Below are positions 58,967 to 64,000 of a stretch of DNA of 64,000 nucleotides, one piece after another (the first letter of the stretch is position 1; each line of letters begins with the position of its first letter). A program made the translations under genes and the position numbers. Source of the stretch: Bacillota bacterium (lineage in GTDB: Bacteria; Sysuimicrobiota; Sysuimicrobiia; Sysuimicrobiales; Segetimicrobiaceae); NCBI GenBank assembly GCA_021324255.1, contig JAJPJL010000037.1:1-64000 (forward strand). Reading direction: 5' to 3'. The notes under the pieces were generated by a model. That model was not told where the DNA came from. It did no database searches and saw only the letters and a program-made list of their open reading frames with translations.

Positions 58967-60183
58967 CAGACGCTGTACTTGCCTTCGGCCAGCTCCCGGC
59001 AAAAGACGTGGATGCCTGCGAGTTCCCGGTCGAGCACTTCGCGGACGCGGCGTGTCACGACCGACTTGCGGACGCCCCGCTGCGCGATGATCTGCGCCGC
59101 GGTGACCGGCTGGTCGATCGGTTTCCCGATCTGGCTCACCATCCAGACGTACACCTCGCGCAGGCCGGGCACCTCGTCGTACACTTTTTGCGCGACCAGG
59201 TGCGTGAACACGGAGTAGATCTTCCCGACGTGTGAGACCGGGTTTTTGCCGGCCGCGGCCTCCGTGCCCATCGGGCGGTTGATCGCGATGACGCCGTTGA
59301 CCTTGTTGCCGCGGCCGATCTGCCCGCTGTCTCCGGATTCCGCGGAGGTCCCGAGCACGGAGAGATACACCCCGGCAAGGCCCCGCCCGGGCTCGTCCAG
59401 GGTGTTGAGGTCGAACGCGACCCGCTCCATCGTCGTGCGCTTCGCGAGAAAGGTCATCACGGCGTCGTAGAGCTCCTGCTTGCGGCGGAAATAGTGGGCC
59501 TCTCCTTCCACAAAGCGATCCACGAACGCGACGGCGGCCGTGAGCCTGAGCGCCCGGTCCATCCGCACGCCCATGACCTTGACGTCCTCCCCCGCCTCGG
59601 GAAAGTCTTCCTTGAACGTGCGCGAGTTGATGAATTGCTCGGTTTCGCGGACCAGCCGCTCGGTCTCCGTCATCGGCCAGTACCCCACGGCGGCGGAGGT
59701 GTCGTTGGCCCCGGCGGTGTCGCGGTTGAAGATGTCGACGAGCTCGGCCGACCCCGGTTTGATCTCGATCTGGTAGGTGACGTGCGGCCCATCCTGGTCG
59801 TCCGGTCCGCCCGGCTCCACGAACCGCAGATTTTCGCGGAACCAGTTCTTGGCGGTCCGGATCGCGATCTCCCTGATGGGAAGCTCGCGCCCGTTCATCC
59901 CGTAGGCCGCCCGGTCGCCGAAGATCAGCTTCATCGGTTCCCGAATCGTGCCGCCCCCGAACCGGACCTCGGCGTCGCCCGCGACGAGGAAGGCCTTGTC
60001 GATGTTGTGATGGAGGATGTGGCCGAACTGGCTCTGATATTCCTTGCTCAGCTCCACCGACACGCGATCCATGATCGCGTCGCAGATCGAGTCGGGGTGG
60101 CCGACACCCTTGCGCTCGACCATCTCGACCTGGGTTTCGCCGACCGGCACCCCCGACAGGGTCTCGACCAGAATGTCCCGCAT
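58963..60183 (-). CDS. S-adenosylmethionine synthetase, archaeal type
   Basis: A 406-residue methionine adenosyltransferase of the archaeal family rather than the usual bacterial MetK. Diagnostic blocks: VEMVERKGVGHPDSICDAIMDRVSVELSKEYQSQFGHILHHNIDKAFLVAG, AEVRFGGGTIREPMKLIFGDRA, ANDTSAAVGYWPMTETERLVRETEQFINS, EDVKVMGVRMDRALRLTAAVAFVD and GNKVNGVIAINRPMGTEAAAGKNPVSHVGKIYSVFTHLVAQKVYDEV. It makes AdoMet from methionine and ATP. The ribosome site GAGGAGGG precedes ATG 60183. The 106-base leader contains a GCATGCGA/TCGCATGC hairpin but no recognisable SAM riboswitch. Confidence 0.93.
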   Translation of the reverse strand: MRDILVETLSGVPVGETQVEMVERKGVGHPDSICDAIMDRVSVELSKEYQSQFGHILHHNIDKAFLVAGDAEVRFGGGTIREPMKLIFGDRAAYGMNGRELPIREIAIRTAKNWFRENLRFVEPGGPDDQDGPHVTYQIEIKPGSAELVDIFNRDTAGANDTSAAVGYWPMTETERLVRETEQFINSRTFKEDFPEAGEDVKVMGVRMDRALRLTAAVAFVDRFVEGEAHYFRRKQELYDAVMTFLAKRTTMERVAFDLNTLDEPGRGLAGVYLSVLGTSAESGDSGQIGRGNKVNGVIAINRPMGTEAAAGKNPVSHVGKIYSVFTHLVAQKVYDEVPGLREVYVWMVSQIGKPIDQPVTAAQIIAQRGVRKSVVTRRVREVLDRELAGIHVFCRELAEGKYSVC

Positions 60184-60289
60184 CGCGTCCCTCCTCGGCT
60201 AGCGCGGCGCCGTGACCACGGCCCGGCGCGTCCGCGGTGCATGCGAGCGTCGCATGCCCGCTAGGCAAGTCCGTCCGGCGCCCGCCCCG

Positions 60290-61339
60290 TCACGGCAGCG
60301 TCAAGTGGACCGGGTGCATGACGTCGCGGACCGTGAGCGCCAGGATCAGGCACAACAACAGGGCCAACCCCACTAAATGGATGTAGCCTTCACGCCGCGG
60401 ATCGAGCGGCCGCCGCCACAGGCCTTCGACCAGGAGAAACGCGGCCCGGCCCCCGTCGAGCGCCGGCAGGGGAAACAGATTGAACAGACCGATGATGATG
60501 CTGAAGAACGCGGTGAAGTAGAGAAACGTCTCCCCGCCCGCGTGCGCGGCCTGTCCGAGCACGTTCACCGCGGTGACGGGACCGCCCAACTGTCCGAGCA
60601 ACTGGCCGGACCGGGCCAGCGCGCCAAGCGCGGTCAGATAGGCCACGACGTCGCGGCCCGTCGTCAGCACGCCCCACCCGATCGCGCGGATCGGATCGGG
60701 ATGGGTCCGGGAGACGGCCGGCAGGAAGCCGGTCAGCCACACATGCTGCCGGGGGTCGTATTTCGTCGGCACGTGGACCAGAAAGCGCGTGGGCCCGCGC
60801 TGAATCAAAAACGACAACGTCCGCCCATTGCTGGTGTGGATCAGCCGGATGACCTCGTTGCCGTCCGTCATCGTGCGGCCGTCGATCGCCAGGATGACGT
60901 CGCCCGGCCTGAGGCCGGCCTGCGCGGCGGGATCGCCGGGCACCACCTTGTCGATGCGGGTACTCACCTGGGACGGCACCCCGTACAGCACGGCGATCGC
61001 CGCGAGCAGGACGATCGCGAGGAGGAAGTTCATCGCGGGCCCCGCGCAGACCACCGCGATGCGGGCCGGCACGGACTTGGCCCGGAACCGTCGCTCCGGC
61101 GGCACGTCCGGCGACGACGCCTCGTTGTCTTCGCCCGCCATGTTGACGTAGCCGCCGACCGGCAGCAGGTTGAGGCTGTACGTCGTCTCCCCCGCGGTAA
61201 AGGCGAACAGCTTCGGCCCGAACCCGATCGCGAATGCGTGGACCGCGATCCCCACGCGCTTGGCCACGATCAGGTGGCCGAGCTCGTGCACCAGGATCAT
61301 CAACTCCAGCGCCAGGATCGCCAGAATGAGCGTCGGCAC
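60290..61339 (-). CDS. rseP: RseP-type site-2 protease
   Basis: A 349-residue membrane zinc protease cutting within membranes (regulated intramembrane proteolysis). The catalytic HELGH motif is near the N-terminus (LMILVHELGHLIVAKRVGIAVHAFAIGFGPKLF), with the third ligand in FNLFPLPALDGGRAAFLL. A PDZ domain lies between (SQVSTRIDKVVPGDPAAQAGLRPGDVILAIDGR...). Four membrane helices are visible. It is 58 bases upstream of metK and follows dxr, the conserved cdsA-dxr-rseP order. A likely target is an anti-sigma factor or a signal-peptide remnant. Confidence 0.95.
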   Translation of the reverse strand: MPTLILAILALELMILVHELGHLIVAKRVGIAVHAFAIGFGPKLFAFTAGETTYSLNLLPVGGYVNMAGEDNEASSPDVPPERRFRAKSVPARIAVVCAGPAMNFLLAIVLLAAIAVLYGVPSQVSTRIDKVVPGDPAAQAGLRPGDVILAIDGRTMTDGNEVIRLIHTSNGRTLSFLIQRGPTRFLVHVPTKYDPRQHVWLTGFLPAVSRTHPDPIRAIGWGVLTTGRDVVAYLTALGALARSGQLLGQLGGPVTAVNVLGQAAHAGGETFLYFTAFFSIIIGLFNLFPLPALDGGRAAFLLVEGLWRRPLDPRREGYIHLVGLALLLCLILALTVRDVMHPVHLTLP

Positions 61340-61397
61340 TACCGACCACCTTCCTCGCGCTCTGCCGAATCGATGCTGTGGACGCGCGGCGACGGGA

Positions 61398-62594
61398 TCA
61401 CGGCGCCCGCTCCGGGTGGACGCGGAGCGGCCGTTCCGGCGCGGAGCCGGCGTACGCCGCCTCCGCGTCCGCGCGGGCTCTCCGATCCGCGTCCAGAATA
61501 CCCTCCAGGCTGTCCGCCGCGCCGTCTCGGTGCCCGTCGAGGACGCGCCGGATGAGCCGCGGGATCTCGAGGAAGCCGATCCGTCCTTCGAGGAACCACC
61601 GCACCGCGATCTCGTCGGCCGCGCTCAAGGCGGTGGACGCGGTACCGCCGCGCGCCAGCGCCTCGCGCGCGTACTCCAGCAACGGAAAGCGGCCCGGGTC
61701 TGGAGCCTCGAAGTGGAGGGCGCCGAGGCGCCGCAGGTCAAGCACGGCGACGCCGCTCGGCCGGCGCGCGGGATGCGTCAGCGCGTACTGGATCGGCAAG
61801 CGCATATCGGGCGGGCCCAGCTGCGCAAGCACCGCGCCGTCGATGAGCTGCACACACGAGTGCACGATGCTTTGCGGGTGGATGACCACGTCGATCCGGT
61901 CGCCGGGGACGCCGAACAGCCAGTGCGCCTCGATGACCTCAAACCCCTTGTTCATGAGCGTCGCGGAGTCGATCGTCACCTTCGGCCCCATCCGCCAGGT
62001 GGGGTGCCGCAGCGCGTCGGCGGGTGTGACCGCGGCCATCGCCGCCGCCGGAGCGCGAAGAAACGGTCCCCCCGAGGCCGTCAGCCAGAGCCGCGCGACC
62101 TCCGCGGGGTCGCGGCCGGCGAGGCACTGCAGAATCGCCGACGGCTCGCTGTCCACCGGGACCACGCTCGCTCCGGACCGCGCCGCCGCCTCCATAACAA
62201 GGGCGCCCGCGGCAACGAGCACTTCCTTCGTCGCGAGCGCGACGTCGCGCCGCGCGCGGAGCGCCGCCAGGGTCGGCGCGAGACCCGCGATCCCGACCAC
62301 CGAGACGAGCACGATATCCGCCGCGGGCCCCGAGGCCAGCTGCGCGATCGCGTCCGGGCCCCACACCACCTCGCCCCGCCAGTCCGGCACCGCGTCGCGC
62401 ACGGCGGCCGCCGCCGCGGCGGTCGAAACGGCCACGGCGTCCGGCCGGACCTCGCGGATCTGGCGTCCCAGCGTGTCGAGATCGCGTTGCGCCGACAGCC
62501 CGACGACGCCGATCTCGGGCGCAAGCCCGCGGACCACGTCGAGCGCCGCGCGTCCGATCGACCCGGTCGATCCGACGACGATGACGCGCCGCAT
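61398..62594 (-). CDS. dxr: 1-deoxy-D-xylulose 5-phosphate reductoisomerase
   Basis: A 398-residue MEP-pathway enzyme making 2-C-methylerythritol 4-phosphate for isoprenoids. The NADPH motif is VVGSTGSIGRAALDVV; the metal/substrate part is ATKEVLVAAGALVMEAA...VVPVDSEPSAILQCL; and LTASGGPF, HPTWRMGPKVTIDSATLMNKGFEVIEAHWLFGV and VVIHPQSIVHSCVQLIDGAVLAQLG follow. The usual DSEHSAI/L motif has Pro in place of His (DSEPSAI); the metal-binding Asp and Glu remain. ATG 62594 overlaps the cdsA stop by one base (TGATG); the track ORF extends into cdsA in another frame. Confidence 0.95.
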   Translation of the reverse strand: MRRVIVVGSTGSIGRAALDVVRGLAPEIGVVGLSAQRDLDTLGRQIREVRPDAVAVSTAAAAAAVRDAVPDWRGEVVWGPDAIAQLASGPAADIVLVSVVGIAGLAPTLAALRARRDVALATKEVLVAAGALVMEAAARSGASVVPVDSEPSAILQCLAGRDPAEVARLWLTASGGPFLRAPAAAMAAVTPADALRHPTWRMGPKVTIDSATLMNKGFEVIEAHWLFGVPGDRIDVVIHPQSIVHSCVQLIDGAVLAQLGPPDMRLPIQYALTHPARRPSGVAVLDLRRLGALHFEAPDPGRFPLLEYAREALARGGTASTALSAADEIAVRWFLEGRIGFLEIPRLIRRVLDGHRDGAADSLEGILDADRRARADAEAAYAGSAPERPLRVHPERAP

Positions 62595-63463
62595 CAGCGT
62601 CCCGGCCACCACGCCATCACCGCGTAGCCGGCGACCGCGGCCAGCAGCAGGCCGTCGAACCGATCCAGAATCCCGCCGTGGCCGGGCAGCGCCAGGCCCG
62701 CATCTTTGACGCCGACTTCCCGCTTGATCGCGGACTCCCAGAGATCGCCGCAGACCGCCGCCAGCGCGCACACGATGCCGACGCACGCGCCGACCGGGCC
62801 CGGCAGCCCGGCCGCCGCGGCGAAGATCACGCCGCAGACGGCCCCCGCCGCCACGCCCCCCGCGGCGCCCTCGAGCGACTTGCGCGGGCTGATCGTCGGG
62901 AGCAGCTTGCGCCGCCCCCATGCCAGCCCCACGAAGTACGCGGCGCTCTCGGACGCCCACACGACGCACACGACGAGGAGCGGCGGCAGCGGTCCCGGCC
63001 CATGCAGCGGTCCGACCGGCAGCGTGCGCAGGCGCACGAGGTAGCTGAACAGGTACCCGACGTAGAGGGCGCCGAGCACGGTGACCCCCGCGTTGGCGAG
63101 GGCGCGGTCCGCCCGTCCGCCGCGCAACTGCACGAGCATCGTGTAGACGAGCAGCGCGGGCAGCACCAGCGGCTCCCACGCCGACGGGTAGGCCGCCCCC
63201 GCCACGAACAGCACGGCGCCGCCGAGGCCCGCTTCCCACACGGGGGAATACCCTGCGCGCTCGGCCATCCGGTAGAACTCGCGCAGGCCGACGATCGCCG
63301 TGCACGCCACGCCGAGCGCCAGCCACGCACCGCCCGCCAGGATCAACGCAACGGTGAGCGCGCCGCCGAGGAACGCCGTGACGGTGCGGTGCAGCAGCGT
63401 CCGCTCGGGCCTCCGCACCGACGCGGGCGTCACAACGCCGCCCGGCCGGGACAGGCTATCCAA
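62594..63463 (-). CDS. cdsA: Phosphatidate cytidylyltransferase
   Basis: A 289-residue membrane enzyme making CDP-diacylglycerol from phosphatidic acid and CTP. About eight hydrophobic segments are visible. The signature near the C-terminus is KREVGVKDAGLALPGHGGILDRFDGLLLAAVAGY, with the catalytic Lys and Asp residues, and RKSLEGAAGGV precedes it. The nominal start is TTG 63463, which overlaps the uppS stop by eight bases; a GTG about 11 codons on is an alternative. Phospholipid synthesis and isoprenoid carrier synthesis (uppS, dxr) are thus in one operon. Confidence 0.93.
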   Translation of the reverse strand: MDSLSRPGGVVTPASVRRPERTLLHRTVTAFLGGALTVALILAGGAWLALGVACTAIVGLREFYRMAERAGYSPVWEAGLGGAVLFVAGAAYPSAWEPLVLPALLVYTMLVQLRGGRADRALANAGVTVLGALYVGYLFSYLVRLRTLPVGPLHGPGPLPPLLVVCVVWASESAAYFVGLAWGRRKLLPTISPRKSLEGAAGGVAAGAVCGVIFAAAAGLPGPVGACVGIVCALAAVCGDLWESAIKREVGVKDAGLALPGHGGILDRFDGLLLAAVAGYAVMAWWPGR

Positions 63464-64000
63464 GCTCGACGCCCCCGAATCGGCGGTCGCGCGCCTGGTA
63501 GGCTTGGATCGCGGCGAAGAAGTCGAGCTTCCCGAAGTCCGGCCACCGCACGTCCGTAAAGTACAGTTCCGCGTACGCCAGCTGCCACAGCAAGAAATTG
63601 CTCAGCCGCTGCTCGCCCCCCGTTCGAATCAGCAGGTCCGGATCCGGGAGATCGGGCGCAAAGAGGTAGCGGGCCAGCGTGTCCTCGTCGATCTCGTCCG
63701 GCGACAGCCGCCCGGCGGCCACGGCTTCGGCCAGCCGCCTGGCCGCCTCCGTGAGCTCCCGCCGGCCCCCGTAGTTCAACGCGAGATTCAGCGTGAGTGA
63801 CGCGTTGCCCTCGGTCAGCGCGATGACACGCCGGAGCGCGGTCCGCACGTCGTCCGGCATCTCGTCGATCATCCCGGACACCCGCAGCCGGACGCCGTTG
63901 CGATAGAGACCGTCGGCCTCCACCTGGAGCGCGTCGATCAACAGCTCCATGAGCGCTTCCACTTCCTCGAGCGGCCGCCTCGAGTTCTCCGTGCTGAACG
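63456..64000 (-). CDS. uppS: Isoprenyl transferase (undecaprenyl pyrophosphate synthase), partial
   Basis: The 3' part of uppS; the 5' end lies beyond 64000. From the edge the protein reads FSTENSRRPLEEVEALMELLIDALQVEADGLYRNGVRLRVSG, the conserved FSTENW-type motif, then SLTLNLALNYGGRRELTEAARRLAEAV and the substrate-binding end DLLIRTGGEQRLSNFLLWQLAYAELYFTDVRWPDF. The track start at 63962 is an internal Met. It builds the C55 lipid carrier for peptidoglycan and glycan export. It is first of the visible uppS-cdsA-dxr-rseP run. Confidence 0.95.
   Translation of the reverse strand, partial: FSTENSRRPLEEVEALMELLIDALQVEADGLYRNGVRLRVSGMIDEMPDDVRTALRRVIALTEGNASLTLNLALNYGGRRELTEAARRLAEAVAAGRLSPDEIDEDTLARYLFAPDLPDPDLLIRTGGEQRLSNFLLWQLAYAELYFTDVRWPDFGKLDFFAAIQAYQARDRRFGGVELG

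Noticed and set aside
57911-60268. 785-residue ORF joining a metK-shadow frame with the TolB-like lipoprotein
   Set aside because: The upstream half lies in another frame of metK; the real lipoprotein start is at the metK stop with a proper lipobox.
60184-60289. SAM riboswitch before the S-adenosylmethionine synthetase
   Set aside because: Only a short GCATGCGA/TCGCATGC hairpin is present; none of the SAM-I, II or III core sequences can be found.
61398-63326. Single 642-residue Dxr fusion protein
   Set aside because: The N-terminal half is a shadow frame of cdsA; Dxr begins at the conserved MRRVIVVGSTGSIG.

Overview
This is a chromosomal segment of a very GC-rich bacterium (roughly 70% G+C by eye) with tight gene packing, many 1-4 nt start/stop overlaps and frequent GTG starts. 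The gene orders infC-rpmI-rplT-trmH-like-pheS-pheT, pheT-cvpA-polX and rseP-dxr-cdsA-uppS, the T-box leader, a YqzL-like peptide and a Bacillus/mycobacterial-type LexA box point to a deep-branching member of the Gram-positive/Terrabacteria side, probably an uncultured lineage. The archaeal-type S-adenosylmethionine synthetase and several unusual synthetases support this. The phylum assignment is inference.

Layout. 1-3470: a partial gene, then a carbohydrate ABC importer (two permeases and a Tat-exported binding protein, no ATPase). 3751-9129: an SOS-controlled mutagenesis cassette imuA-imuB-dnaE2. 9417-14461: a DUF3096 protein, a SigB/SigF-like sigma factor behind a self-type promoter, a small stress-type protein with a matching promoter, a secreted GH79-like glycosidase, small membrane peptides and an XRE regulator. 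14669-18416: a type IV prepilin operon (PilV-, PilW-, PilX- and FimT/GspH-like). A 90-bp element preceding it is duplicated ahead of the next downstream gene. 18807-27966: M20 amidohydrolase, an alkaline-phosphatase-superfamily enzyme overlapping mutS2, a CDF metal exporter, tyrS (apparently leaderless) and a GT39-type glycosyltransferase.

28061-30244: tRNA-Ile(GAT) followed by a small accessory islet (methyltransferase, HicA-like toxin with an HTH partner under iterated AT-rich operators). The islet ends in a partial copy of the tRNA 3' end. Next comes a fluoride riboswitch with terminator controlling a CPA-type antiporter. 31543-44608, all on the minus strand: MPG DNA glycosylase, PolX, CvpA, PheT (lacking its tRNA-binding OB domain), PheS with a T-box leader, YqzL-like peptide, SpoU methyltransferase, L20, L35, IF3 (apparently starting at AUC), a SpoIIE/PP2C phosphatase with a STAS protein, and MTA phosphorylase. 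44969-46833: iron alcohol dehydrogenase and HAD phosphatase.

46846-57699: an eight-gene minus-strand cluster of envelope and von Willebrand factor proteins (FmdB zinc ribbon, large exported protein, ABC-2 permease, coiled-coil membrane protein, MoxR, DUF58, two VWA membrane proteins). 57911-64000: TolB-like lipoprotein, archaeal-type MetK, RseP, Dxr, CdsA and partial UppS.

Functionally, the sigma factor, STAS protein and PP2C phosphatase are the parts of a partner-switching stress pathway; no anti-sigma kinase is in the window. The mutasome, MutS2, PolX and MPG form a repair-rich background. The most unusual signals are the duplicated prepilin leader, the tRNA-linked toxin-antitoxin islet, the fluoride-controlled antiporter, the domain-lacking PheT, the archaeal-type MetK, the palindrome-rich insertion in DnaE2 and the ABC/MoxR/VWA cluster.
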